Below, one piece after another: positions 28,468-37,558 of a DNA stretch of 64,000 nt. Source of the stretch: Kaistella polysaccharea (lineage in GTDB: Bacteria > Bacteroidota > Bacteroidia > Flavobacteriales > Weeksellaceae). The translations under genes and the position numbers were made by a program. Location: assembly GCF_020410745.1 (NCBI RefSeq), contig NZ_CP084528.1:2294001-2358000 (forward strand), written 5' to 3'. Numbering within the stretch: the first letter of the stretch is position 1; every line of letters begins with the position of its first letter. Under the pieces are notes generated by a model. The model saw only the letters and a program-made list of their open reading frames with translations. It searched no databases and was not told the origin of the DNA.

Positions 28468-29342
28468 CCGTTCACCGCTTCCACGTGCTCTACCAATTCA
28501 GGTACAAACTGTTTCAGGATATTTTCAATGCCACCTTTTAAAGTTGCAGTAGAACTTGGGCACCCAGAACAGGCACCTTGCATTAACATTTTTGCGGTTT
28601 TAGTTTCGGCATCGTATTCCATTAAAGAAATTTTTCCGCCATCACCTTCTACAGCTGGAGCAACATATTCATTCAAAATATCAGAAATCTTCTGTTCGTC
28701 TTCCGTATATTCTCTATTCATAATGCCCGCAGCCGGACTTTCATGCTTCTGCGGAGTAAGATTAGAAATCGCACCACCATTTTGAAGATAATCAGATACA
28801 AATGCCCGCATTGTAATCATTACTTCGTGCCATTCTACCGAAACGTTTTTTGTAACCGCTACGAAATTATCAGAAATAAATACTTCTTTAGCAAAATCAT
28901 ATTCCTCGAAAATGGCTTTAGCCAAAGGAACTTCATCCGCTTCTTGTCTTGATTTCACTTCGATAAAACCATCCATTAATGCGGTACTCGAAACGAATTT
29001 CATAACCATTGGATTAGGAGTCATTTCGGCGTAAATCATATACTCCTCTTTTTGCTTCTGCAGATAAATCCGTGGATTAGAATCCAATTCGGTTGCTATA
29101 ATTCCTTTTAAAGGTTCAACCACATTTTCCCAATCTACGCCATCCTGTTTCGCAACAGCAATAAAATTGGCGGTAATAAAAACTCTTTCTACAAAAGGGT
29201 ATTTAAAAAGCGCTTGGGCTAAGGGGATTTCTTTAAGGTCAGAATTCCGGTCGAGTTCCAAAGAACCCGGAATAAGATTGTAGTCTGCTACAAACTTCAT
29301 TACTTTGGGATTCTCAGTGGGTTCTATAATGATTTGTCTCAT
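28464..29342 (-). CDS. NifU-family Fe-S scaffold protein with two N-terminal domains
   Basis: 292 aa. Two Nfu N-terminal-type domains in tandem (residues about 3-95, ENPKVMKFVAD, and 105-195, NPMVMKFVSS) precede a C-terminal NifU domain with the cluster-binding CSGCPSS motif. The C-terminal domain is expected to carry and transfer [4Fe-4S] clusters. The duplication is visible from the repeated PKVMKFV / PMVMKFV and FITANFIAV / FISDNFVAV segments. A -7 box lies 23 bp upstream of the ATG. Confidence 0.9.
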   Translation of the reverse strand: MRQIIIEPTENPKVMKFVADYNLIPGSLELDRNSDLKEIPLAQALFKYPFVERVFITANFIAVAKQDGVDWENVVEPLKGIIATELDSNPRIYLQKQKEEYMIYAEMTPNPMVMKFVSSTALMDGFIEVKSRQEADEVPLAKAIFEEYDFAKEVFISDNFVAVTKNVSVEWHEVMITMRAFVSDYLQNGGAISNLTPQKHESPAAGIMNREYTEDEQKISDILNEYVAPAVEGDGGKISLMEYDAETKTAKMLMQGACSGCPSSTATLKGGIENILKQFVPELVEHVEAVNG

Positions 29343-29364
29343 TTTATTTTCCTAAATTTGAGTA

Positions 29365-29372
29365 CAAAAATA
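29365..29372 (-). promoter_or_regulatory. -7 box of the nfu-like gene
   Basis: TATTTTTG on the minus strand, 22 bp upstream of the ATG at 29342. Confidence 0.5.
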
Positions 29373-29540
29373 CGGATAAGAAATTAGATTTCATTGTTGA
29401 TGTTTTAGACCCTGTCAATGGGTTTAATCAGAAAAATAAGAATGATTTTAAAACGTGGTGACGAAGGATTTAATTTAAAAAATTGTAGAAGAAGTTAAAT
29501 CGCTTTTTTATCCACTATCTTATCTGCTTAAAAAAATAGT

Positions 29541-30062
29541 ATGGCAATTATAAAAGAACTTTTAGGTAAAACTCCTCGCATCGGAACTGACACTTTTCTC
29601 GCTGAAACCGCCACAATAATCGGTGATGTAAGCATGGGAACGCAGTGCAGCATTTGGTACAACGCGGTAATTCGGGGCGATGTAAACTATATTAAAATGG
29701 GTAATAAAGTAAATGTCCAGGACAACGTAATGCTACATTGTACCTATGAGAAATTTCCTTTAAATATAGGTGATAATGTATCCATTGGTCATAACGCAAT
29801 CGTTCATGGTTGCACAATTCATGATAATGTTTTAATAGGAATGGGCGCAATTGTGATGGATGATTGCTTGGTTGAAAGCAACTCTATTGTGGGCGCAGGT
29901 TCTGTGGTAATTCAGGGAACACATATTAAATCTGGCGAAGTTTGGGCGGGAACTCCAGCGCGCAAAATAAAAGATATATCTGCAGAATTACTGGAAGGTG
30001 AGGTGAATCGCATTGCCAATAATTATGTAAAATATTCTTCCTGGTATAAAGATTCTCTATAA
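29541..30062 (+). CDS. Gamma-carbonic anhydrase family protein (left-handed beta helix)
   Basis: 173 aa, with hexapeptide repeats forming a left-handed beta helix. The metal-ligand histidines are in HCTYEKF, SIGHNAIVHGC and the Arg/Asp core is IRGDVNYIKMG with NVQDNVMLH. The C-terminus GEVWAGTPARKIK is usual for the YrdA/PaaY group. Whether it hydrates CO2 is not certain for this subgroup. Single gene. Confidence 0.92.
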   Translation: MAIIKELLGKTPRIGTDTFLAETATIIGDVSMGTQCSIWYNAVIRGDVNYIKMGNKVNVQDNVMLHCTYEKFPLNIGDNVSIGHNAIVHGCTIHDNVLIGMGAIVMDDCLVESNSIVGAGSVVIQGTHIKSGEVWAGTPARKIKDISAELLEGEVNRIANNYVKYSSWYKDSL

Positions 30063-30089
30063 ATCTTTTAAGTAAATAGTGTCTTTTTC

Positions 30090-30548
30090 TTATTGTACAT
30101 CTGCTTCGCCAAAAGAACTTTTTACGAGAACTGCTTTGCCATCTTCACACGTAATTCCGGCTGGAGGTGGTACAACAGCACAATCCGACATCAGCTGATA
30201 CTTTTTGTTAAAGTCTGCCTGCATTGTTGTAAACGTTTTTATTTTTGCTAAGATTTCGTCTTCCATTTTTATGGGATAAGCGATGTAAGAACTCGGGCCG
30301 CCACATGGTTTTGCTCCAATCGGTGAAGATCGCCACTCACTTGGGTCGCTGCAATTTTCAGTGGCCACGAGAGAATCTATTTCCTTAATCAAACCCGACA
30401 ATTTTTCGCGCTCAATCTGCTGGTTAAAATTATTTTCTGGTTTTAAAGCAATATCTTTTGGCAATGTTTCGGGCTCTTTTTCTGCTTTTTTTGCCGAACA
30501 CGAAAGAACAGTTATAATTAAAAATGGGACGAATAATATATTTTTCAT
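30090..30548 (-). CDS. Small lipoprotein of unknown function
   Basis: 152 aa from MKNILFVPF. The signal ends with TVLSC, a lipobox, so the protein is probably lipidated. The mature part has four further cysteines (in ENCSDPSEW, AKPCGGPSS, MSDCAVV and GITCEDG) that could make two disulfides. I do not recognise the family. A start three residues earlier (MII) is equally possible. It is divergent from the helicase gene. Confidence 0.7.
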   Translation of the reverse strand: MKNILFVPFLIITVLSCSAKKAEKEPETLPKDIALKPENNFNQQIEREKLSGLIKEIDSLVATENCSDPSEWRSSPIGAKPCGGPSSYIAYPIKMEDEILAKIKTFTTMQADFNKKYQLMSDCAVVPPPAGITCEDGKAVLVKSSFGEADVQ

Positions 30549-30606
30549 GATAATCATTTAGGGTAATGAACAAAAATACAGTCTTTTTAGAAATAAACCA
30601 AAACCA

Positions 30607-30647
30607 TAATTTTGCGCCCGACACTTGCCTCATTTTTCTTAAATTTG
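30607..30647 (+). promoter_or_regulatory. Two -7-like boxes before the PIF1-like gene
   Basis: TAATTTTG (30607-30614) and TAAATTTG (30640-30647) both match TAnnTTTG. The second ends four bases before the ATG, so its transcript would be near-leaderless. Confidence 0.45.
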
Positions 30648-30651
30648 ACTC

Positions 30652-32775
30652 ATGAATGAATCGCTCTTTAACTTAACCGAACATACGAACCGCAGTATTT
30701 TTCTGACCGGAAAAGCCGGAACCGGAAAAACCACTTTTCTCAATGATTTTGTTAAAAAAACAAAGAAGAAACACATTGTCGTTGCGCCAACGGGCATCGC
30801 TGCAATCAACGCGGGCGGCGTTACGATTCATTCGATGTTCGGACTTCCGCTGCGCACTTTTATTCCCACAACAGATCGTATCGACAGTAATTTGGGAAAT
30901 AATATTGCGGATTTAATGCAGCATTTTAAATACCGAAAAGACAAATTGAAACTCTTGCGTGAAATTGAGATCATCATCATCGATGAGGTTTCGATGTTGC
31001 GCGCAGATGTTTTGGATATGATGGATTTTTCCCTGCGTTTCGTTCGGCGGAATCAGCAGAAATTCGGTGGCGTTCAGATGTTATTTATCGGAGATTTATA
31101 TCAACTTCCACCTGTGGTACGAGATGAACATTTTTTAGGACAATACTACAAATCCCCCTTTTTCTTCGAGAGTTATGCTTTAAAAGAAATGCCTTTAATA
31201 ACCATAGAACTGACAACGGTCTACCGCCAAAAAGATGAGAAGTTTTTAGACATTTTGAATGATATTCGAGATGGTGAAGTAGGTGACATTGATTTTGAAA
31301 CCTTAAATGAAAGATATATTCCTGATTTCGAACCAACTGATGAACCTTATGTGTATCTAACGTCACACAATCGGATGGCCGACGAAATCAATCAGAAAAA
31401 ACTGAAAGAACTGAAAGGAAAACCTTATTTCTATTCGGCCGATATTATCGGTAATTTTAATGAAAATCAATATCCAAATGAGGAGGAACTCCAATTGAAA
31501 GTAGGTGCTCAAGTCATGTTTATTCGGAATGATGCAAGCTCCGATAAAAAATATTTCAATGGAAAACTCGCGGAAGTGATGAGTTTAGATGAAACTGAAA
31601 TTACAGTTTTAATCGACGGTGACGATGATGTTTTTACTTTAAAGAAGGAAACTTGGGAACAGAAAAAATACGGTTTGGATGCCGAAAAAAACATTACAGA
31701 AGATGTTTTAGGCAGTTTTCAGCAGTATCCAATTCGGCTCGCTTGGGCGGTCACGATTCATAAATCGCAAGGTTTAACTTTTGACCGTTTAATTATTGAT
31801 GCCGGAAAATCCTTTGCGTCGGGTCAGGTTTATGTGGCGCTTTCTCGATGTCGAACTTTAGAAGGAATAGTCTTAAAATCTAAGATTACGCCGAATGTTA
31901 TTTTCGCTGATCGAAGAGTTTCTAAATTTCAGGATGAAACCAATGCAAATGAAAAATTAGAGGAAATCCTGCAGGCCGAAAAATACGATTACAGCATTAA
32001 AAAAGTGGTGAGCAGCTTGGATTGTTTGTGGTTTAAATATTCCCTGGAAAACTGGTATCAATCTACAAAAACCAGCAAAGCACTTGACAAAAATAAAGCC
32101 ACATATTTATATCAAAATCTGAAACCTAAAATCGAAAACTTCACTGCCGTTTTTCAAAAATTTGAAAAGATTATGGTCCAGAAAACCCAGAAATTTATTC
32201 AGGGAGACGAAGACTGGGCAGAAATTGAGACGAAAGCACAAGGTGCAGTCAATTTCTTTTTTACAAAAATTAATCTCGAAATATTTCAACCGTTGCTTGA
32301 TTTTTATTCTGAAAATAAAGGCACCAAAGGTTTGAAACAATACAACGAAGATTTTCGGGTTTTTCTGGACGATTTAGAGGATTATCTGAATGATTTAAAG
32401 AAAGTTCACTTGTTAGAGGCGCCACTTTTTAATACTGAAAATAATGTTTCTATTTCCACCAAAGTTGCTAAAATCCCTTCTCATATTCTCACTTTCCAAC
32501 TGTTCGAAAGCGGAAAAACGATTCCCGAAATTGCAAAGGAACGTGGATTGGTGACTGAAACGATTTTTGGCCATTTAGCAAAATTCGCCGAACAAGGATT
32601 ACTAGATGTTTCCCGAATTTTTGCCAAAGAAAAAATTAAAACTTTTGAAAAAGAGTTCAAGAACAATGACTATGAATCTTTAAACGACTGGAAAAAAGCG
32701 TTGCCCAATGATTTCGAATTTAATGAAATTCGTTTGTTGCTGAATCATTTCAATCATCAAAAATCGAAGAAATAA
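30652..32775 (+). CDS. PIF1-like superfamily 1 helicase with C-terminal helix-turn-helix
   Basis: 707 aa. The Walker A motif is GKAGTGKTT (residues 20-28), Walker B IIIDEVSML, and the C-terminal helicase motif WAVTIHKSQGLTFDR with VYVALSRCR. Residues about 615-660 hold a helix-turn-helix (GKTIPEIAKERGLVTETIFG) of the type seen at the end of RecQ/PIF1-like Bacteroidota proteins. It probably unwinds DNA at structured or stalled forks; this is inferred from the family. Convergent with lnt, 8 bp between stops. Confidence 0.9.
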   Translation: MNESLFNLTEHTNRSIFLTGKAGTGKTTFLNDFVKKTKKKHIVVAPTGIAAINAGGVTIHSMFGLPLRTFIPTTDRIDSNLGNNIADLMQHFKYRKDKLKLLREIEIIIIDEVSMLRADVLDMMDFSLRFVRRNQQKFGGVQMLFIGDLYQLPPVVRDEHFLGQYYKSPFFFESYALKEMPLITIELTTVYRQKDEKFLDILNDIRDGEVGDIDFETLNERYIPDFEPTDEPYVYLTSHNRMADEINQKKLKELKGKPYFYSADIIGNFNENQYPNEEELQLKVGAQVMFIRNDASSDKKYFNGKLAEVMSLDETEITVLIDGDDDVFTLKKETWEQKKYGLDAEKNITEDVLGSFQQYPIRLAWAVTIHKSQGLTFDRLIIDAGKSFASGQVYVALSRCRTLEGIVLKSKITPNVIFADRRVSKFQDETNANEKLEEILQAEKYDYSIKKVVSSLDCLWFKYSLENWYQSTKTSKALDKNKATYLYQNLKPKIENFTAVFQKFEKIMVQKTQKFIQGDEDWAEIETKAQGAVNFFFTKINLEIFQPLLDFYSENKGTKGLKQYNEDFRVFLDDLEDYLNDLKKVHLLEAPLFNTENNVSISTKVAKIPSHILTFQLFESGKTIPEIAKERGLVTETIFGHLAKFAEQGLLDVSRIFAKEKIKTFEKEFKNNDYESLNDWKKALPNDFEFNEIRLLLNHFNHQKSKK

Positions 32776-32783
32776 AGCAATTC

Positions 32784-34445
32784 CTACCTTTTAATGACGA
32801 TTTTTTTCATGGGTTCTTGTGGCTTTCGATTTTGGAACTTTTTAATTAAATTGTAAAAAACCAGAAAACCAAACACGAAAATTGAAATTCTGGAAAGCAG
32901 ATCTCCCGATCTCGTGTAGAAAGTTTGGTGTTCGTAGAGATTTACTTTGGCGAATAGTGTGGTTTGATCTCCATAAATGGTATCTGCTAAAACATCGCCT
33001 TTTGCATCGATATGTGCGGAGATTCCACTATTCGCAGCTCTCGCAATTTCTCGGCGCGTCTCAATCGCGCGCATTCTTGCATACGCCATCAGCTGTTTGT
33101 GACCTTGGGTTTCGCCCCACCAGGAATCATTGGTCATAATTCCTAAAAAGTTGGCGCCTTTTTTTACATAATCAGTCACGAATTCTCCATAAATACTTTC
33201 ATAGCAGATAATCGGTGCCAGTTTTCCTTTATTAAAAGGATTGCCAAATACTTTTCGTTCTTTATCAACTCCCAAAGATGCGGTTGTGCCGCCAAGATTC
33301 AGCATGGCGTCTCCCAATAGTGGTTTCAAAACATTGATGTAAGGAAAAATTTCCACACCAGGCACCAGTTTCGCTTTATGATAAACTTCTACTTTTTGAT
33401 TGGGAATAATTTGTACGGCCGAATTGTAACTGTCTACAAACATTCCCTGAGAAGTCTGATAGGCGGTTTCTGATTTTTTATTTGCGTCCGGGTAAAATCG
33501 GTGGGAAGAAATACCAGTCGCAAAAACCGACTTTGGATGTCTTGTTAAAAATCCTTTTACTTTATTTAAAAGTTCACTTTTTTCAAATCCCGTTTCCGAA
33601 ATAGATCCAAAACCTGGAAGTGATGTTTCCGGGCCGATATAATAATCGATTTGGCCTGTGGAATTTTTTTCTGCTAAGGTTAGCAAATCATTTAAAATAG
33701 TCAGACTGTCTTTGGAATATTTTTCGGTGTAAGGATTCAATTCCGGTTGAAGCATTAACACATTTACAGAACCTGTCGGTTTTAAATCAAAATTTTGATA
33801 TTTCACTACCGAAATAATCATGGGTAAAGCGATAGCTCCTACTAAAATCGAAGAATTGAGAATTAATGATTTTCTTTTCCGGCCTGCTTCCCAAATTCTT
33901 AAAGTATAAAATGCATAAACATTGACCAATAAAATCCAGAAACTTCCGCCAGTTGCGCCTAAAGTGTCATACCACTGAATTAGTTTTGGGTAATCTGCGA
34001 ATGCATTTCCCAAGTTGAGCCAAGGCCAGGTAAGTTCCCAACTCAAGTGAACTTTTTCAAAAACCATCCAGATCGCGACGAAGAATACCAAGCCGAAGTA
34101 GGTTCCCTGCGCATTTTTATACCAATGATAACACTGAAAAATAAAGGCGTAAAACAGAGCATTCACCAAAACCGGAACAACCACGGCAAATAAGGAATTT
34201 GTACCATCGGGATTTTTTGCGCCATAAAGCCAGCCGGTCGTAACAATGTTCCAGATTATAAATGCAAGGTAAGTCAAACCGAAAATAGTGAGGCCTTTTT
34301 TCTTGATTTTTGAAAACTTTGAAATGTCATGTTCCAGAATAAGAAGCGGAACAAGGGCGAAAAATATGAAGAAAGGAATTCCGTAAGTTGGCCAGGAGAT
34401 GCTCAGCAATACCGCTGAGAGTAAGGAAAGAAGAATATATTTCAT
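32784..34445 (-). CDS. lnt: Apolipoprotein N-acyltransferase
   Basis: 553 aa. The N-terminal half has about six to eight membrane helices; the C-terminal half is a nitrilase-type periplasmic domain. The catalytic triad can be read as Glu in GPETSLPGF, Lys in YHKAKLVPGVE and Cys in PIICYESIYGE. It adds the third acyl chain to lipoproteins in the inner membrane. The window contains several lipoproteins that would need it. One more helix near the C-terminus is visible (ISIFVFGFLVFYNLI). Confidence 0.94.
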   Translation of the reverse strand: MKYILLSLLSAVLLSISWPTYGIPFFIFFALVPLLILEHDISKFSKIKKKGLTIFGLTYLAFIIWNIVTTGWLYGAKNPDGTNSLFAVVVPVLVNALFYAFIFQCYHWYKNAQGTYFGLVFFVAIWMVFEKVHLSWELTWPWLNLGNAFADYPKLIQWYDTLGATGGSFWILLVNVYAFYTLRIWEAGRKRKSLILNSSILVGAIALPMIISVVKYQNFDLKPTGSVNVLMLQPELNPYTEKYSKDSLTILNDLLTLAEKNSTGQIDYYIGPETSLPGFGSISETGFEKSELLNKVKGFLTRHPKSVFATGISSHRFYPDANKKSETAYQTSQGMFVDSYNSAVQIIPNQKVEVYHKAKLVPGVEIFPYINVLKPLLGDAMLNLGGTTASLGVDKERKVFGNPFNKGKLAPIICYESIYGEFVTDYVKKGANFLGIMTNDSWWGETQGHKQLMAYARMRAIETRREIARAANSGISAHIDAKGDVLADTIYGDQTTLFAKVNLYEHQTFYTRSGDLLSRISIFVFGFLVFYNLIKKFQNRKPQEPMKKIVIKR

Positions 34446-34471
34446 CGGTTTTTTACAACGTATTTAATGTT

Positions 34472-34479
34472 CAAAGGTA
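34472..34479 (-). promoter_or_regulatory. -7 box of lnt
   Basis: TACCTTTG on the minus strand, 26 bp before the ATG at 34445. Confidence 0.5.
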
Positions 34480-34556
34480 AGAAATTTTGGTGGCGAGTTT
34501 AAATCTAAATTATTTTGTCCTTCCCGAAATTTCGGAACTCGAACTATATTTGTTAC

Positions 34557-34632
34557 TGTCATTCTGACGAAGTAATGATTTTTTACGAAAAAGTGAGATT
34601 CATCATTGCCTTCTACTTCGTTCAAAATGACA
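34557..34632. repeat. Palindromic intergenic element (family C)
   Basis: TGTCATTCTGACGAAGTA (34557-34574) is repeated inverted at 34614-34632 with one mismatch and one extra base. The 39-bp middle has a weaker inverted repeat. I recall similar sequences beginning TGTCATTCTGACGAAG between genes of many Bacteroidota; only one copy is in this window. Confidence 0.7.
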
Positions 34633-34673
34633 AAAATGGTGTACTTTCGAAGGGTTTATTGAATAGAAATAGG

Positions 34674-35033
34674 CTAAAAATGATTTTCAATTTCCACGCT
34701 TACGCCACGCATTTCCCCTGTCATTGGTGGATTTGTTTTGGTTATTTTAATTTTTAGATAAGGAACTTGAGGGAATTTTACTTTGATGTTTTTCAAAATT
34801 CTTCCGGTGACATGTTCCATCAACTTCGAAGGAATTTGCATTTCATTGTGGATGATCTCATTAATTTCCGCATAATTAATGGTGTCGTTTAAATCATCTG
34901 TACCGACGGCTTTCCAAAGATCAGCATGCACTTCTACATTTAAAATATAATAAGTTCCGAGAATTGTTTCCTCCGGAAGTACACCATGATAGGCGTATAT
35001 TTTCAAATCTTCTATAATTATTTTTGAAGTCAT
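34674..35033 (-). CDS. folB: Dihydroneopterin aldolase
   Basis: 119 aa, normal length. Folate pathway enzyme that cleaves dihydroneopterin. Motifs are IIEDLKIYAYHGVLPEE at the N-terminus, DTINYAEINEIIH in the middle and LKIKITKTNPPM near the end. Downstream of nadA in the same direction but separated by 184 bp that contain a repeat element, so probably separately transcribed. Confidence 0.93.
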   Translation of the reverse strand: MTSKIIIEDLKIYAYHGVLPEETILGTYYILNVEVHADLWKAVGTDDLNDTINYAEINEIIHNEMQIPSKLMEHVTGRILKNIKVKFPQVPYLKIKITKTNPPMTGEMRGVSVEIENHF

Positions 35034-35067
35034 TTTTAATTTTAATTAATTTCAACTCATCTTATCT

Positions 35068-35141
35068 CCCGCAATAGGGATGGAAGTGGAAATCCCGGAC
35101 CCCGAAAATTTCGGGGGAGGAATTGTAACGGACAGCCCGGC
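35068..35141. repeat. Dispersed palindromic repeat family B, copy 2 (plus orientation)
   Basis: Arms GGGATGGAAGTGGAAATCCC and GGAATTGTAACGGACAGCCC flank the inner palindrome CCCCGAAAATTTCGGGG (35100-35116). Confidence 0.75.
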
Positions 35142-35217
35142 TTTTTTTGGGGTGGAAAATGCAAGGGCAAAAAAGATTGCCCAAACTACTTAAGCGATTC
35201 CTAGCTTAATAAACACT

Positions 35218-36237
35218 TTACTTAATGGTCGTTGATAGTTCCAGCATTTTCTCCACGGGTTTCAGAGCTTTCAGACGAAGTTCTTCGTCGATAAGAATTT
35301 CTGGCAATTCATATTTCATACAGAGATAGAGCTTTTCCAGTGTATTTCGTTTCATATAAAAACATTCTGAACAGTTACAAGATTCATCAAAAACCAGTGC
35401 TGGCATCAGCTTTTTGTGCGGTGCTCGCTTTCTCATTTCATGTAAAATTCCTTCTTCTGTCGCGACAACAAATTCCTGAGCGTCGTCTTTTTCCACAAAA
35501 TTTAAAAGGGCAGATGTAGAGCCTACAAAATGTGCCAAATCCAAGACCGATGATTCACTTTCGGGATGTGCGATCAATTTTGCGTGCGGATTTTCTGCCA
35601 GTTGCTGTGCGATTCTTTCCATGGAAAAAGCTTCGTGAACGATACAGGTTCCGTCCCAGAGAATCATGTCGCGGCCCGTTTTCTTCATCAAGAATTTCCC
35701 CAGATTTTTATCAGGTGCAAAAATAATCGGGCGATCTTCGGGAAGTGATCGGATAATTGTTTCTGCATTGGAACTCGTCACGATAATGTCAGATTCTGCC
35801 TTGGTTTCTGCATTACAGTTGATGTAAGTCGCGATTAGCGCATTCGGATGTTTTGCGCGCATGGCACGCAAACCTACACCACTACATCCGTCAGCAAGAG
35901 AACATCCGGCTTGGGTATCCGGAAGAACGACTTTTTTGGTGGGATTCAAAATTTTAGCCGCTTCCGCCATGAAATGGACACCACAAAAGGCGATCATATC
36001 AGCATCGGTATCTTTTGCAGCGCGCGCCAATTGTAGGGAATCGCCCAAATAATCTGCGATATCCTGAATTGCCGGCGGCTGGTAATAATGGGCTAAAATA
36101 ACGGCATTTTTCTCTTTTTTCAAGTCAAGGATGGCTTTCACCAAATCGTCGCCCTGCGGAATAATGAGGTCATCTATTTTTAGAAATCCCCGTACGGGAA
36201 GATTGGCTTTTGCTTTATTTAAATTTTCGGTACTCAT
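35218..36237 (-). CDS. nadA: Quinolinate synthase
   Basis: 339 aa. Condenses iminoaspartate and dihydroxyacetone phosphate to quinolinate in NAD synthesis, using a [4Fe-4S] cluster. Cluster-ligand candidates are Cys85 (FCGVHFM), Cys198 (DGTCIVHE) and Cys292 (CNCSECFYM). ILAHYYQPPAIQDIADYLGD is the characteristic start of the core domain. It starts 5 bp after the SDR gene stop, so it belongs to the yicC-gmk-SDR-nadA run. No nadB or nadC is seen here. Confidence 0.96.
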   Translation of the reverse strand: MSTENLNKAKANLPVRGFLKIDDLIIPQGDDLVKAILDLKKEKNAVILAHYYQPPAIQDIADYLGDSLQLARAAKDTDADMIAFCGVHFMAEAAKILNPTKKVVLPDTQAGCSLADGCSGVGLRAMRAKHPNALIATYINCNAETKAESDIIVTSSNAETIIRSLPEDRPIIFAPDKNLGKFLMKKTGRDMILWDGTCIVHEAFSMERIAQQLAENPHAKLIAHPESESSVLDLAHFVGSTSALLNFVEKDDAQEFVVATEEGILHEMRKRAPHKKLMPALVFDESCNCSECFYMKRNTLEKLYLCMKYELPEILIDEELRLKALKPVEKMLELSTTIK

Positions 36238-36242
36238 GGTAT

Positions 36243-36968
36243 TTAAAAATTTTTAGGATTGGGATGTATAAATTGATAATTAAAATCCTGGATGAGATGC
36301 TCGGAGGAAATAATCCTCTGGCTTTCTTTTTCAGTCTCATCTCCCGTGGATTTACTATTTAATATTTCTGCGACCGTAGGATGTTCCGGCGCCACTACAT
36401 TGAAGGTTTCGCCTTTTCTTTCGGAGTTGATGAATAGCTCTACAATCGCAAGTATATCTTCATAATGAATATAATTGGCAGCTTTATTTGGATTTTCGGG
36501 TTCACGGTTTTTATAAATTTTTTGTAGGGAACGGTCACCGCCCATGAGGCCGCCAAAACGCAGAATATTGGTTTGCGGATATTTACTTCGAACGAGATTT
36601 TCTGCGGCTAAAATATCGGATCTTAAGTTAGCCGTATCTTTTTCCGTATAAACTCCTTTTTCTTTCGGATAAATTCCCGTGGAACTGAAAAGTAAGGTTT
36701 TCGGAAATTCGGTTTCTAATTTTTTAAAACCTTCGAACCAAGCATTTCGAGAAATCGGCATACTGAAAATGGCCATATCTACGGATGCCAAAACACTAAA
36801 ATCAGGATTGCGTTCGAAATCTAAAAGATGAACTTCTGTCGCAACTTTTTGCAGCGCAATTATTTTTTCCGGTGTTGTGGTCGTAGCGATAACGTGGTAG
36901 TCTTTTTGGGAGAGATATTCTGCCAGTTTTGATCCGACCCAACCCGCACCGATGATGGCTATTCTCAT
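36243..36968 (-). CDS. NAD(P)-binding SDR-like protein
   Basis: 241 aa. The Rossmann motif GAGWVGS is at residues 7-13, and TTTTPEKI suits a cofactor phosphate pocket. Later motifs LLFSSTGIYPKEKGVYTE and NYIHYEDIL are those of atypical/extended SDR proteins similar to YeeZ. Substrate unknown. It overlaps gmk by 4 bp (ATGA) and precedes nadA by 5 bp. Confidence 0.82.
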   Translation of the reverse strand: MRIAIIGAGWVGSKLAEYLSQKDYHVIATTTTPEKIIALQKVATEVHLLDFERNPDFSVLASVDMAIFSMPISRNAWFEGFKKLETEFPKTLLFSSTGIYPKEKGVYTEKDTANLRSDILAAENLVRSKYPQTNILRFGGLMGGDRSLQKIYKNREPENPNKAANYIHYEDILAIVELFINSERKGETFNVVAPEHPTVAEILNSKSTGDETEKESQRIISSEHLIQDFNYQFIHPNPKNF

Positions 36969-37531
36969 AAGGCAAGGAAATTTTTTATAAGATTTTCAAT
37001 TTTATTTTTAGCAACTTCCAGCTGATCGTTCACCACAATTTCGTCGAAATCATTTTTGAAAGATATTTCTTCGGTTGCCTTTTCAACGCGGGTTTTAATG
37101 GTTTCCAGATCGTCGGTTCCACGTGCAATTAAGCGCATTTCAAGCTCTGCGACGGAGGGTGGCATGATGAATATAGATAAAGCTTTTTCTCCAAAATATT
37201 TTTTCAGCGAAATTCCTCCTTTCACATCAACATCGAAAATAACGACTTTTCCTGTGGCCCAAATTCTTTCAACTTCTGATTTTAAAGTTCCGTAATATTT
37301 ATCACTATAAACTTCCTCAAACTCTACAAAAGCATTTTCACCGATTTTTTTTCTAAATTCATCAGCGGAAATAAAATGGTAATCAATTCCGTGCGTTTCG
37401 GTTCCTCTCGCATTGCGCGTCGTACACGAAATCGAAAAGGCAAGATCGGGAAATTCCTGCAGACAATGTTTAACTAAAGTGGTTTTTCCGCTTCCGGAGG
37501 GTGCTGAGAATATGATAACTTTTTCGTTCAC
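36965..37531 (-). CDS. gmk: Guanylate kinase
   Basis: 188 aa. Phosphorylates GMP to GDP. P-loop SAPSGSGKTT near the N-terminus; CTTRNARGTETHGIDYHFIS, the GMP-binding region; FIMPPSVAELEMRL near the C-terminus. Second gene of the yicC-gmk-SDR-nadA run. The gmk/yicC neighbourhood is common in bacteria. Confidence 0.96.
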   Translation of the reverse strand: MNEKVIIFSAPSGSGKTTLVKHCLQEFPDLAFSISCTTRNARGTETHGIDYHFISADEFRKKIGENAFVEFEEVYSDKYYGTLKSEVERIWATGKVVIFDVDVKGGISLKKYFGEKALSIFIMPPSVAELEMRLIARGTDDLETIKTRVEKATEEISFKNDFDEIVVNDQLEVAKNKIENLIKNFLAL

Positions 37532-37558
37532 CTGATCAATTTTAATTTTAATACGATT

